DNA from: Rheinheimera sp. UJ63
GTDB taxonomy: Bacteria; Pseudomonadota; Gammaproteobacteria; Enterobacterales; Alteromonadaceae
NCBI RefSeq assembly: GCF_021568285.1
Contig: NZ_JAKGTQ010000002.1
Coordinates: forward strand, 744,001-808,000
Direction of reading: 5' to 3'
Length of the DNA: 64,000 nucleotides
The notes under the pieces were generated by a model that saw nothing but the letters and a program-made list of their open reading frames with translations, made no database searches and was not told where the DNA came from. How positions within the stretch are numbered: position 1 is the first letter of the stretch; each line of letters starts with the position of its first letter. A program made the translations under genes and the position numbers. This document shows positions 28,107 to 37,359 of this stretch, piece by piece.

Positions 28107-29156
28107 GTGCTCACACCATTAACCGGAATTTTATTATTAAGCTCAAGTGCAGCGTCGGCAGATATTTCGCCGATGGAACAATGTCTTGGTCAAGATGATC
28201 TACAAAGGTTGGCTTGTTACGACCGCTTAGTGGAAGCGCAACAAAAAGCTCGCTTAGTTGCTGAAGCTAAAATTGAAACCACGCCTTCGATAAAGGTGAC
28301 TCAAGTTGAAGAGGCAGCACCCATTCCGGTAGCGACTATTTTGCAAAGCCTTTGGGAGCTGGGTGATAATGAAAAGCGCGGGCCTTTTGTGGTGCGTACT
28401 TATCAGCCCAACTTCTTATTACCTGCACATTACACGTCGTCGATTAATCGGCAACCGCAAAGCCCAACTTTAGGTTTGGCTGATTTACAAGAGAATTACA
28501 AACCAATTGAAGCAAAATTGCAGGTGTCTTTACGTGCGAAGATGTTAGAAGATGTATTATTGCCTAATGCAGATTTATGGTTTGCCTACACTCAAACGTC
28601 GATGTGGCAACTTTGGAACTCGCAAGACTCCGCCCCCTTTCGTAGCACCGATTATCAGCCTGAAGTCATTTACGTGATTCCTACTGCAAAATATTTGGGT
28701 AAACTCCCGCTAGGTTGGAGCATGCAAATGCTCCAACTCGGCTTTGTGCACCAATCCAATGGGCAAAGCGAACCCATGTCGCGCAGTTGGAATCGTATTT
28801 ATGCCGCAGCGGCTTTCGAACGTGACCAAGTGGGTTTTAGCGTTAAAGTGAATCGGCGTATTCCAGAGCAAGCCGATGATGATGATAACCCTGATCTGAC
28901 CTCTTTTTTGGGGACTACTGAATTACAACTCAGCTGGTTACCGGGCAGCGCGACCGCTTCTTTAACGCGCAAAATGAGTTGGAATGACTTTTCGAATGGC
29001 TCATGGCAATTAGATTTAACTTACCCAATTGATAAATCAAAAGCCGATGGTTTACGGGTACACTTGCAGTTGTTTTCAGGTTATGCCGAAACCTTACTGG
29101 ATTATAATCATCGGCAAAATAGCATCGGTTTAGGCTTTATGCTGTTTAACTTTTAA
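28107..29156 (+). CDS. pldA: Outer-membrane phospholipase A
   Basis: A 349-residue PldA/OMPLA family beta-barrel lipase. The catalytic triad is visible: H215 and S217 in FVHQSNGQ and N229 in SWNRIYA, with the same S-to-N spacing of 12 as E. coli. It hydrolyses phospholipids that reach the outer leaflet of the outer membrane. The GTG start at 28107 is forced by an in-frame stop one codon upstream and has AAAGGA 8 bases before it. The resulting signal peptide lacks a positive charge, which is odd. An N-terminal extension before the barrel carries QCLGQDDLQRLACYDRLV, a two-Cys motif shared with other periplasmic proteins. It is first in a run with the COG3146 and cvrA genes. Confidence 0.92.
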   Translation: MLTPLTGILLLSSSAASADISPMEQCLGQDDLQRLACYDRLVEAQQKARLVAEAKIETTPSIKVTQVEEAAPIPVATILQSLWELGDNEKRGPFVVRTYQPNFLLPAHYTSSINRQPQSPTLGLADLQENYKPIEAKLQVSLRAKMLEDVLLPNADLWFAYTQTSMWQLWNSQDSAPFRSTDYQPEVIYVIPTAKYLGKLPLGWSMQMLQLGFVHQSNGQSEPMSRSWNRIYAAAAFERDQVGFSVKVNRRIPEQADDDDNPDLTSFLGTTELQLSWLPGSATASLTRKMSWNDFSNGSWQLDLTYPIDKSKADGLRVHLQLFSGYAETLLDYNHRQNSIGLGFMLFNF

Positions 29157-29173
29157 CGAAGCCCTCAGCCATT

Positions 29174-30346
29174 ATGCAGTTTCGTTGGCTAACATCACTT
29201 AACAGTATCCCGGCGGGTGCTTGGGATGCCTTGTTTGAGCCAACCGAGTTGTTTGCTAAACATGCCTTTTTGCTTGCTTTAGAGCAGGGGGGCAGTGTGG
29301 ATGGCAACAGCGGCTGGTATAGCCGTCATGCCAGTTTATGGCAAGACGATCAGCTGATTGCGGTGATCCCTGGTTATCTAAAAACGCATTCTTACGGTGA
29401 GTATCTATTTGATTGGCCCATGGTGCGCGCCTATGAGCATTATCAATTGCCTTATTATCCTAAATGGGTATCAGCCATTCCCTTTACGCCCGTTACTGGC
29501 TCGCGGCTCGCGGTATTACCCTGTTTAGATTGGCAAAGTATTGCCAGTCTATTAATACAAACCGTTTTAGCTGACATTGCGCAGCAGGGCTGGCATAGCG
29601 CGCATTGGTTTTATTGCCACTTGCCACTGCAACAGCTTTTACTCGACCAACAATGCTTACCTCGACACGAAGTGCAGTTTTTATGGCAGAACCTGCAATA
29701 TACTGACTTTTCAGATTTTTTAGCAGCATTGTCTTCACGTAAGCGGAAACAAATTCGACAAGAACGACAAAAAACGCAGCAATTACCGCTAGAGTTTAAA
29801 ACGTTGCAAGGCATCGATATTACCCCAGCGCAATGGCAAAGCGTGATCGCCTGTTATCAGCAAACTTATCAAGAGCGCTCAGGGCATAATGGCTACATTA
29901 GCGCCGACAGTTGGTGGCAATTACTCAGCAGTATGCGTGCGCAGATCGTGGTATTTGCGGCTTTTACGGCGGATGATCCTGCGCAATTGGTTGCTGCAGC
30001 TTTGTGTTTTCAGCTTGGCGATACCTTATATGGCCGTTATTGGGGTGCGTTAGCGGATTATGCATTACTGCACTTTGAATGCTGTTATTATCAAGGTATC
30101 CAGTATTGTATTGAACACGGTTTACGCTACTTTGATGGTGGGGCGCAAGGGGAGCAAAAACTCAGAAGGGGGTTTAGCCCGGTTTTACGTTACGGTGCAT
30201 GTTGGTATAGCCCCAATATGTTAAGTTCGGCTATTGAGCAATATTGCGAAAAAGAACAACAACATTGCCAACATATGTTAGCTGCCGCCAGTGAGTTGTT
30301 GCCTTATAGTCAGGCTAATAGCCCAGCGGCTTTTTCAGGAAAATAA
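29174..30346 (+). CDS. COG3146 acyltransferase-like protein (GNAT/FemAB-type fold)
   Basis: A 390-residue cytoplasmic protein of the DUF482/COG3146 family. Features are FAKHAFLLALEQGGSVDGNSGW near the start, VIPGYLKTHSYGEYLFDWP, a basic helix SSRKRKQIRQERQKTQQ in the middle, and the C-terminal FDGGAQGEQKLRRGFSP typical of the group. The fold is a double GNAT as in peptidyl transferases of the FemAB kind, but the substrate is unknown. It starts 17 bases after pldA and ends 6 bases before the antiporter gene, so a three-gene operon is likely. No link to phospholipase function is established. Confidence 0.82.
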   Translation: MQFRWLTSLNSIPAGAWDALFEPTELFAKHAFLLALEQGGSVDGNSGWYSRHASLWQDDQLIAVIPGYLKTHSYGEYLFDWPMVRAYEHYQLPYYPKWVSAIPFTPVTGSRLAVLPCLDWQSIASLLIQTVLADIAQQGWHSAHWFYCHLPLQQLLLDQQCLPRHEVQFLWQNLQYTDFSDFLAALSSRKRKQIRQERQKTQQLPLEFKTLQGIDITPAQWQSVIACYQQTYQERSGHNGYISADSWWQLLSSMRAQIVVFAAFTADDPAQLVAAALCFQLGDTLYGRYWGALADYALLHFECCYYQGIQYCIEHGLRYFDGGAQGEQKLRRGFSPVLRYGACWYSPNMLSSAIEQYCEKEQQHCQHMLAAASELLPYSQANSPAAFSGK

Positions 30347-30352
30347 GACCTT

Positions 30353-32083
30353 ATGTTTTTGATTGATCAGCTGATCCTTTTGGCCGCCGTATTAATTTTA
30401 TTGGGTATTTTCTCCAGTAAAATCTCTGCCCGCTTAGGTTTACCTATGCTGGTACTGTTTTTACTGGTTGGCATGTTGGCTGGAGAAGACGGCATTGGTC
30501 GTATTGCGTTTGACAACCCGCAGGCCGCGCATGCCTTAGGCACCTTAGCCTTGGCATTGATCTTATTTGACGGCGGCTTACAAACCCCCCTGAAGTCGAT
30601 TAAGCAAGTCTGGAAACCGGCGTCCATGTTAGCCACCTTTGGCGTATTGGGCACGGCCGTGATCACCGGCGCAGCCGCCAGCTATATTTTAGATATCAGT
30701 CTACTTACCGGTATGTTACTGGGAGCTATTGTGGGCTCTACCGATGCCGCGGCCGTTTTTTCTTTATTGCGTAATGCCGGTATTCATTTAAATCCACGTC
30801 TAAAATCTACACTGGAAATTGAAAGCGCCTCGAACGATCCGATGGCGATATTTTTAACCGTAGGGTTGCTGGAAATTTTAGTGAATGATATGCAGCCGGG
30901 TTGGCCTTTACTGCAACTGTTTGTCATGCAAATGGGTGTAGGTGCGCTTGTCGGCATAGCAGTAGGTTATGCGGTATTAAAGGTCATTAATCGTATTCAC
31001 TTACAAGCCAGCGGTTTGTATCCGGTGCTGGTTACCGCAGCGGGTTTATTATCTTTTGGCGTTGCAGCAAACACCGGCGGCAGTGGTTTTTTAGCCATCT
31101 TTATTTGTGGTGTGTTAATTGGTAATACCCAATTTGCTTTTCAACGAACGACCTTTTTATTCCATGACGGTTTAGCCTGGCTTAGTCAAATTACCATGTT
31201 CGTCGTACTGGGTTTGTTAATTAACCCCAGCTCGTTATTAGACGTATGGTGGCAAGGTATTTTAATTGCCGCGGTATTAGTGTTCTTGGCAAGGCCCATT
31301 ACCATAGTGCCGATTTTAACCTTATTTGGCTTTAATCGGCGTGAAATGACCTTAGTCTCTTGGGTAGGTTTACGCGGTTCAGTACCGATTATTTTGGCTA
31401 TTTTTCCGTTGATGTTTGGTTTAGCCGATGCAGAATTGATCTTTAACGTGGTGTTTTTCGTGGTATTAATCTCTGCCACCTTACAAGGTTCAACCTTAGC
31501 TTGGGTGGCACGGCGCTTAAAACTGATTGAGCAACCCACCGCTCAAGCGCCCGTTACGCTAGAAATAACCGCTTTAGGTGATGTTGATGCCGAGATTGTA
31601 GAGTACAGTTTGTCTGAAAACTCGCGAGCCGCTTATCGACGCTTATCTCGCATGGCATTACCTGAAAGCGTGGTCGTTGCGATGATTAGCCGAGGTGACA
31701 AAGTAATACCACCACGGGGCTCCACGATTTTACACCCGGGTGATCATTTGTTTGTCGTACTGCATGTTGATTACAAACATTTTGTTGAGCAAGCCTTTGC
31801 CGACAAAGGCTTTCAGTTAGCTCGACCTATAGGTGAGCTGCGCATGAAAGGGGCGACTAAGCTGAGTGATATTGATTGGTGTTATGGCTATGGCGTTGCT
31901 TTAAATCAAGGCCGTGACGATCTAACCTTAGAAGCCTTGTGTATTGCTCAGCTTGGCGACAATGTTGCGGATCAAGCCGAATTTGAGTTTGCCGAGCGCC
32001 ATTTTCAGATCGTTGAAATGGTCGGCGATCGTATTGTCACGGTGCGGATTAAACCTTTACCTAGCGTTAGCAGCGCTGAATAA
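30353..32083 (+). CDS. cvrA: CvrA/NhaP2-type K+/H+ antiporter
   Basis: A 576-residue CPA1-family antiporter, close in length to E. coli CvrA (578). A membrane domain of about twelve helices covers residues 1-~390. It includes FSSKISARLGLPMLVLFL, GAIVGSTDAAAVFSLL and STLEIESASNDPMAIFL with the ion-site ND. A cytoplasmic RCK_C/TrkA_C domain (~400-490) and a CorC-like tail follow. It exports K+ (and possibly Na+) for H+ and protects against alkaline or high-K+ stress. The symbol is by family resemblance. It follows the COG3146 gene after 6 bases. With NhaD this gives two cation/proton antiporters in the window. Confidence 0.9.
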   Translation: MFLIDQLILLAAVLILLGIFSSKISARLGLPMLVLFLLVGMLAGEDGIGRIAFDNPQAAHALGTLALALILFDGGLQTPLKSIKQVWKPASMLATFGVLGTAVITGAAASYILDISLLTGMLLGAIVGSTDAAAVFSLLRNAGIHLNPRLKSTLEIESASNDPMAIFLTVGLLEILVNDMQPGWPLLQLFVMQMGVGALVGIAVGYAVLKVINRIHLQASGLYPVLVTAAGLLSFGVAANTGGSGFLAIFICGVLIGNTQFAFQRTTFLFHDGLAWLSQITMFVVLGLLINPSSLLDVWWQGILIAAVLVFLARPITIVPILTLFGFNRREMTLVSWVGLRGSVPIILAIFPLMFGLADAELIFNVVFFVVLISATLQGSTLAWVARRLKLIEQPTAQAPVTLEITALGDVDAEIVEYSLSENSRAAYRRLSRMALPESVVVAMISRGDKVIPPRGSTILHPGDHLFVVLHVDYKHFVEQAFADKGFQLARPIGELRMKGATKLSDIDWCYGYGVALNQGRDDLTLEALCIAQLGDNVADQAEFEFAERHFQIVEMVGDRIVTVRIKPLPSVSSAE

Positions 32084-32147
32084 TCTTATTTTGCCTTTGC
32101 GTCGCATTTAAGGTGCAGCGCTTTAATTTGTTATAGGAACAACCGTC

Positions 32148-33233
32148 ATGGCTAAAAAGTTTAACGCCGAATCGCGGCACTATATTTTAATTGCCGCGCT
32201 GTTATTGGCGCTTTATGGCAGTTATTTGCTGATTGCGCCCTATGTAGGTGCCCTGGTGTTAGCTTTTGTTTTATCGTTACTGTGTTTCCCGCTGCATCAG
32301 TGGATTGAACAAAAATGTCCCGGTAAACCCAATTTGGCTGCAAGCTTGTCCTGCTTATTGTTAGTGGTGGTGATCATCGTGCCTGTTTCGATTGTGTTTA
32401 TGGCAATAGTGCAACAGGGCGTCATGTTTACCAAGCAAAGCTACACTTGGTTAAATGGCGGTGGGGCAGAGCAATTGCTGCAACATCCGTATTTATTACA
32501 AGCACAAACCCTGGCGGCTGAATACTTACCAGGAGATGGCTTTACTGCCAAATCGATAGTTGAAAAAATGACCGAATTTGCTTCCGGTTTTAGTCGTGAA
32601 TTGTTAGATCTCAGCACAAAATTGGTAGGCGATATCACCGGTTTCTTATTTGGTTTTGTGTTGATGCTTTTTATTCTGTTTTTCTTGTTACGTGATCACG
32701 ACAAAATTGTCGATACCTTGCATTGGGTGATCCCACTATCACGCTCACAAGAAGAAGCGTTATTAACTGAAGCAAAAACGGTGGCTCGCTCTGCTGTTTT
32801 AGGATCGGTCTTAACCGCCATTGCTCAAGGTATTGCAGGGGGCATTGCCATGGCCATTGTCGGCTTTCCCGGTTTATTTTGGGGAACCATGATGGCTTTT
32901 GCGTCGTTTATTCCAGCCATTGGTACGGCGCTGATCTGGTTGCCGGCAACGCTTTATTTGCTACTCACCGGTGACTGGCCTTGGGCTATCTTTTTAGCCG
33001 CTTGGGGGATTATCGTGGTGGGCTCTATTGATAATGTGCTACGGCCGATCTTGATGCAAGGCAGCTCAAACATGAGCACCTTATTGATTTTCTTGTCATT
33101 GATTGGTGGGATCCAATTGTTTGGCTTAATAGGCGTCATTTATGGGCCGATTATTTTTGCGTTAACCTTGGTGTTGTTGCGGCTTTATACCATTGAGTTT
33201 AAATCCTTTTTAGAAAAACAGGACAATAGTTAA
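32148..33233 (+). CDS. AI-2E family (PerM/YdiK-like) permease
   Basis: A 361-residue inner-membrane protein with about eight helices. It has the family blocks LIAPYVGALVLAFVLSLLCFPL at the start and GGIAMAIVGFPGLFWG, IPAIGTALIWLP, DNVLRPILMQG and LFGLIGVIYGPII in the C-terminal half. The family name comes from a reported AI-2 exporter, but many members have other roles including Na+/H+ exchange, so the substrate is open. TAGGAACA precedes the ATG. It lies 64 bases behind the antiporter gene, possibly in the same transcript. Confidence 0.85.
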   Translation: MAKKFNAESRHYILIAALLLALYGSYLLIAPYVGALVLAFVLSLLCFPLHQWIEQKCPGKPNLAASLSCLLLVVVIIVPVSIVFMAIVQQGVMFTKQSYTWLNGGGAEQLLQHPYLLQAQTLAAEYLPGDGFTAKSIVEKMTEFASGFSRELLDLSTKLVGDITGFLFGFVLMLFILFFLLRDHDKIVDTLHWVIPLSRSQEEALLTEAKTVARSAVLGSVLTAIAQGIAGGIAMAIVGFPGLFWGTMMAFASFIPAIGTALIWLPATLYLLLTGDWPWAIFLAAWGIIVVGSIDNVLRPILMQGSSNMSTLLIFLSLIGGIQLFGLIGVIYGPIIFALTLVLLRLYTIEFKSFLEKQDNS

Positions 33234-33354
33234 TAGCGCTAGCTGGCGTGGTTTGCACCTAGGCTTAAACTACACTCTTTTTGGCGAGTTTAGGCCTTAC
33301 ATCTGCGCGACTTTATGTTATAACTGCGGCAATTATTCTTTAATATTTGTTTAA

Positions 33355-34251
33355 ATGCGCCTACTTATTCCTATTAGCTTAACATGGCTACTCAGTGCCT
33401 GTGCTCAGCAAGCTAAGCTAGAACCTGACTTAGCCACTGCTGTCGATGTCAGGTCGGTAACTCAGCCTGCGCTGTTATCACAAGTGTCTTATAGCAGCTT
33501 ATTACCCCTAGCCGCGGCTGTTCCAGAATCGGCCAGCCAACGCATTAACTACGGTACAGGCGCGCTGCAATATGGCCAGTTGTTTTTACCGGCTAATGGC
33601 TCGAACACGCCGGCACCGCTGCTAGTCTTTGTGCATGGTGGTTGTTGGTTAAATGCCTATGATATTACACACAGCCAGGCTTTTAGCTATGCCTTAGCTC
33701 AACAAGGATATGCTGTTTGGTCTATTGAATATCGGCGAACCGGAGATGATGGCGGCGGTTGGCCGGGCAGTTATCAAGATATTTTACAAGCTTTACGCTA
33801 CATCCCTTACTTGCCCCGCAAGCAACTGGATCTTAGTCGTGTTGTGCTAGCCGGGCATTCCGCAGGCGGGCATTTGGCGCTCTTGGCCGCCAGTGAAGTC
33901 ACTATGACACCTGCATTAAAAGGCGTCATTGGGCTGGCCGCGATTACCGATGTAAAACGCTACAGCCAGGGTGATAATGGCTGTCAAAAAGCGACGCAAG
34001 GCTTCTTTGCCGGTGATCTACAAAGCCAAGCAGAAGCTTACCAGCAAGCCAACCCGGTAGAACAACCACTACCTAAAACAACCTTACTGTTTCACGGCAG
34101 TGCAGACAGTATCGTTCCGATTGAGCAGGCCAGTGACAGCGGTTTACCGATGTTGTTGGTACCCGACGCGGGGCATTTTGATTGGATCCATCCACAAAGC
34201 GCTGCGTATAACCAATTTTTACTTTCTTTAAATGAGCTGATTTCGCCGTGA
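33355..34251 (+). CDS. Lipoprotein alpha/beta hydrolase, arylformamidase-like
   Basis: A 298-residue hydrolase. The N-terminus is a lipoprotein signal with lipobox LLSAC (C16). The alpha/beta domain has the oxyanion motif HGGCW (H94), the nucleophile elbow GHSAGG (S169), an acid in GSADSIVP, and the catalytic histidine in AGHFDW. HGG-x-W is the signature of kynurenine formamidase (BNA7-type) and related carboxylesterases. Its stop overlaps the GTG start of kynureninase by four bases (GTGA), which supports a role in kynurenine metabolism. The lipobox places it outside the cytoplasm, which is unusual for that enzyme. A general esterase is the main alternative. Confidence 0.8.
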   Translation: MRLLIPISLTWLLSACAQQAKLEPDLATAVDVRSVTQPALLSQVSYSSLLPLAAAVPESASQRINYGTGALQYGQLFLPANGSNTPAPLLVFVHGGCWLNAYDITHSQAFSYALAQQGYAVWSIEYRRTGDDGGGWPGSYQDILQALRYIPYLPRKQLDLSRVVLAGHSAGGHLALLAASEVTMTPALKGVIGLAAITDVKRYSQGDNGCQKATQGFFAGDLQSQAEAYQQANPVEQPLPKTTLLFHGSADSIVPIEQASDSGLPMLLVPDAGHFDWIHPQSAAYNQFLLSLNELISP

Positions 34252-35483
34252 ATTATCAAGAACTGCTGCAATTAGATCAACAAGACCCGTTACACAAACT
34301 GCGTGAAGCCTTTGTGTTACCGGACGACACCATTTATCTCGATGGTAATTCTCTTGGTCCAATGCCGAAAGTGTGTGCTGAACGTGCGCAAGAGGTGTTA
34401 CATCATCAATGGTCACAAGACTTAATTAAAAGCTGGAACACGCATCAGTGGATTGAACTGCCCAGCAAAGTAGGTAGCAAAATTGCCGCCTTAATTGGTG
34501 CGGCACCAGAGCAAGTGATTTGTTGCGACTCTACCTCTATTAATTTATTTAAGGTATTAAGCAGTGCCTTACTGTTGCAACCCAAACGCCGTATTGTGTT
34601 GTCACTTATTGGCAACTTTCCAACCGATCTTTACATGGTGCAAGGCTTAAGCAGCTTAATTGGCGAAGATCGCTGTGAAATGCAGTTAGTGGAAGAAGCT
34701 GAACTTGAGCAAGCATTAACTGACCAAATTGCGGTGTTATTACTGTCGCATGTCGATTTTCGTTCTGGCAAATTGCTTGATATGGCGCGCATTACAAAAC
34801 TTGCGCAGCAACAAGGCATTTTAGTGATCTGGGATTTAGCCCACAGTGCCGGAGCTTTACCCGTTGCCTTAGATGACTGCCAGGTCGATTTCGCAGTGGG
34901 ATGCGGTTATAAATATCTGAATGGCGGCCCTGGCGCACCGGCTTTTTTATACGTGGCGAAGCGGCATTTATCTAAAGTATCGCAACCTTTAAGTGGCTGG
35001 ATGGGGCATAAAGCGCCTTTTGCTTTCACTATTCAATATGAAAAACCCGCCGGCATCGAGCATTTTTTAACAGGTACACCGCCAGTTATTTCCATGAGTG
35101 TACTTGATGCCGCACTTGATGTGTTTGCTGACGTTAATATGCAGACTGTGCGTGCTAAATCCTTAGCATTGGCTAATACCTTTCATCAATTATTGACAAG
35201 TCATGCTGAACTGCACGATTTAACCCTGTTAACGCCATTAGCAGAAGCCGAGCGGGGCAGTCAGTTAGCTTATCGTCATCCTCAGGCATATGCGTTATGT
35301 CAGGCGTTAATCAAGCGCGGCGTGATCGCTGACTTTCGCGCTCCCGATATTTTAAGATTAGGTTTTACCCCGTTATATTTACGTTATATCGATATGTGGA
35401 TCGCCATAGAAATATTAAGTGACGTGGTAAAAACAGCCGAATATTTAAAAGCAGAATATGCTGTAAAGCAAAAAGTTACTTAG
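34248..35483 (+). CDS. kynU: Kynureninase
   Basis: A 411-residue PLP enzyme cleaving kynurenine to anthranilate and alanine. Conserved features: YLDGNSLGPMPK at the N-terminus, WDLAHSAGALPV with the PLP-pairing aspartate, the PLP lysine K222 in GCGYKYLNGGPG, and AYRHPQAYALCQAL near the end. The GTG start overlaps the upstream hydrolase, so the pair is translationally coupled. No tryptophan 2,3-dioxygenase is in the window, so the pathway start is elsewhere or kynurenine is taken up. The 3' end overlaps the converging methyltransferase gene by eight bases. Confidence 0.95.
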   Translation: MNYQELLQLDQQDPLHKLREAFVLPDDTIYLDGNSLGPMPKVCAERAQEVLHHQWSQDLIKSWNTHQWIELPSKVGSKIAALIGAAPEQVICCDSTSINLFKVLSSALLLQPKRRIVLSLIGNFPTDLYMVQGLSSLIGEDRCEMQLVEEAELEQALTDQIAVLLLSHVDFRSGKLLDMARITKLAQQQGILVIWDLAHSAGALPVALDDCQVDFAVGCGYKYLNGGPGAPAFLYVAKRHLSKVSQPLSGWMGHKAPFAFTIQYEKPAGIEHFLTGTPPVISMSVLDAALDVFADVNMQTVRAKSLALANTFHQLLTSHAELHDLTLLTPLAEAERGSQLAYRHPQAYALCQALIKRGVIADFRAPDILRLGFTPLYLRYIDMWIAIEILSDVVKTAEYLKAEYAVKQKVT

Positions 35484-36093
35484 CTTTACTAAAGCATAAT
35501 AAACGATTATTTGCTGGCATGGCGTGATCATGCATTAGGTGAAAACCTTGTTGTTGTGCCAGTAGTAAAACCTGTTCGTGGTCACGAATACCCATTGCTG
35601 GATCCCGACTTTTTAAACTTAGATCAAAGGCCTGATTGCTTGTGCTGGTAAATTGCCCTTGGTAATTAAAAGGGCCATAGATACACAGGATGGCTTCTGG
35701 CTGGGTTAATTCATTAAGACGACTAAAAAAATGCTGCGCCACAGGCCAAGGCATAATATGTAAAGTATTTGCGGTAAAGAGCGCATCGGCCCGCGTGACC
35801 GGTGCAGCATCTGCACAGATATCTAAAGCCACAGGCAAGGGTAAATTAGCCAAGTTGGCACGACGAATACGCTCAGTTAATGTGGGTAAATACTGCGATT
35901 GATCGGATGCTTGCCAAACTAAATGGGGTAAATGTTCGGCAAAGTAAAGCGCATGTTGGCCCGTACCACTACCAATTTCTAAAACTCGCTGATGTTTTGC
36001 CAACAATTGCTGTAAATGATTAAGAATAGAGGATTTATTGTTTTCACAGGCCTGTGAAAAAGGTAAATCGGCGTATTTATCATCTCTGCTCAT
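35476..36093 (-). CDS. DUF938 SAM-dependent methyltransferase
   Basis: A 205-residue class I methyltransferase of the DUF938 family. It starts with KYADLPFSQACENNKSSIL, the family's conserved N-terminus. It has the SAM loop VLEIGSGTGQHALYFAEHLP and the acidic strand WQASDQS, and IYGPFNYQGQFTSTSNQAFD in the C-terminal half. The methyl acceptor is unknown. It is transcribed alone, converging on kynU. Confidence 0.85.
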   Translation of the reverse strand: MSRDDKYADLPFSQACENNKSSILNHLQQLLAKHQRVLEIGSGTGQHALYFAEHLPHLVWQASDQSQYLPTLTERIRRANLANLPLPVALDICADAAPVTRADALFTANTLHIMPWPVAQHFFSRLNELTQPEAILCIYGPFNYQGQFTSTSNQAFDLSLKSRDPAMGIRDHEQVLLLAQQQGFHLMHDHAMPANNRLLCFSKAK

Positions 36094-36415
36094 AACTTAA
36101 AGTCATACTCTGTGTGTAATAAAACACAGCATATCATTAAAACTCTAGCGGTTTTAAAGCAACAGACGTTTTTATGTTAGGCCATACTACGGCGAATGAG
36201 TATAAATACCGCGTAAATGCCAAGCATTCCATATAGCCCAAATGGGTTATATAGAGTACTGAGATCGCTATAAACCCCCCCTCAAAACAGACTATATATT
36301 AAATAAAATCAGCAATTTAAAAAAATTCGATTTTTTAAGCAAAAACAGTGGCAGGTTGATAAATTATTAGCTGCTATTATTAGTTTGTAGCAAGTCGTTA
36401 AAGAGGGTCGCCATT
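36094..36415. other. AT-rich intergenic region with a hairpin
   Basis: A 322-base gap, richer in A+T than its flanks. It contains one clear hairpin, ATATAGCCCA (36231-36240) / TGGGTTATAT (36243-36252), with one wobble pair. No coding frame or known RNA is recognised. Confidence 0.5.
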
Positions 36416-36844
36416 ATGAAATTATCAAAATTGTTAGTACCATTGTTGTTCATGATACCTATGACTCAAGCTGTGGAAGTTGGCTCAGCACACACCGCGA
36501 GCTCATCTTTTCATCAAGCAAGAGCAACACTAGCCACTTTTTTGAATCATATGACCTTTTCTGCTGAAGAAAAGCATTGGTTTAAACAGTCTGCGGAATC
36601 GTTAGAGAAGGTTATTTACTTTAACGGCACTGACCGCGAGGCCGCTTTAGCATTATTAGTAGAGTTAGAAATGAATACCACCTGTTTTTTACAAGTGACC
36701 GACCAAAATCAATTCAACAGACATATGGGTACACTGTACTTATTAGTGGCGGATAACGATATTAAAAAACAGAAGTTAAAACAGTTTCATGAATTTCTAC
36801 AGATCCCTGGCATCAGACCAGCAGATAACAAGCATTGTAACTAA
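36416..36844 (+). CDS. Secreted protein of unknown function
   Basis: I do not recognise this 142-residue protein. Residues 1-~19 are a clear signal peptide (MKLSKLLVPLLFMIPMTQA). The mature part is mostly helical and charged, with two cysteines (one near residue 96, one at the penultimate position) that could form a disulfide. AAAGAGGG lies about 9 bases before the ATG. It begins an islet of AT-richer, mostly exported small proteins. It has no visible operon partner: 515 bases follow before the next gene. Confidence 0.7.
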   Translation: MKLSKLLVPLLFMIPMTQAVEVGSAHTASSSFHQARATLATFLNHMTFSAEEKHWFKQSAESLEKVIYFNGTDREAALALLVELEMNTTCFLQVTDQNQFNRHMGTLYLLVADNDIKKQKLKQFHEFLQIPGIRPADNKHCN

Positions 36845-37359
36845 TAGTGTAATACCTATTTAACAGATACAGGGATGTATTGCTTGTTGTTTGAAAATGC
36901 TCTCTCAAACTGACATTATAAACACTGTTAATGACCATCCCGTTTAATCACTCATTTGCCATACCTTTTTAGCTGCCGCAGCATAGAAAACCCACGCTTA
37001 ATCATCATCGTTATTGCCAACGATTCTTCAGCGAGTACCTTTAAATAAACATCACGCTAGTTGAACGCTAGCTTAAATTTTTTCCACGATTTAATACCGT
37101 GTTAATATCTCACCTTAATAAAACGTGTTATTTTTATACTATTGTAAAAACTATAAAAGTTGTACTAGTCTGTGTAATAAACCATTGAGACAAATAGAAC
37201 CTTTTAAAAGCCTTATTGAAGTAACACTCTTCAAGTAAAGCATAACCTGCTTGCTCTAAATTAACCGTTAATGGCTATGGCTCGCCAAACAAATTAATAG
37301 CGCACGAATTGAACTGTTTCTCTGGCCCGCAAGGGATGACTTATAAAAAGGAATTATAA
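36845..37359. other. Long AT-rich intergenic region
   Basis: A 515-base gap with no convincing coding frame. Frequent stops and AT runs suggest non-coding DNA, and it may hold decayed sequence. AAAAAGGAA before 37360 is the ribosome site of the next gene. Confidence 0.5.

Noticed and set aside
32148-33233. Quorum-sensing role from the AI-2E family name
   Set aside because: Family membership does not show AI-2 export, and no luxS or lsr genes are in the window.
36845-37359. Possible small RNA or riboswitch in the 515-base gap
   Set aside because: No strong stem with terminator or known aptamer pattern could be seen.
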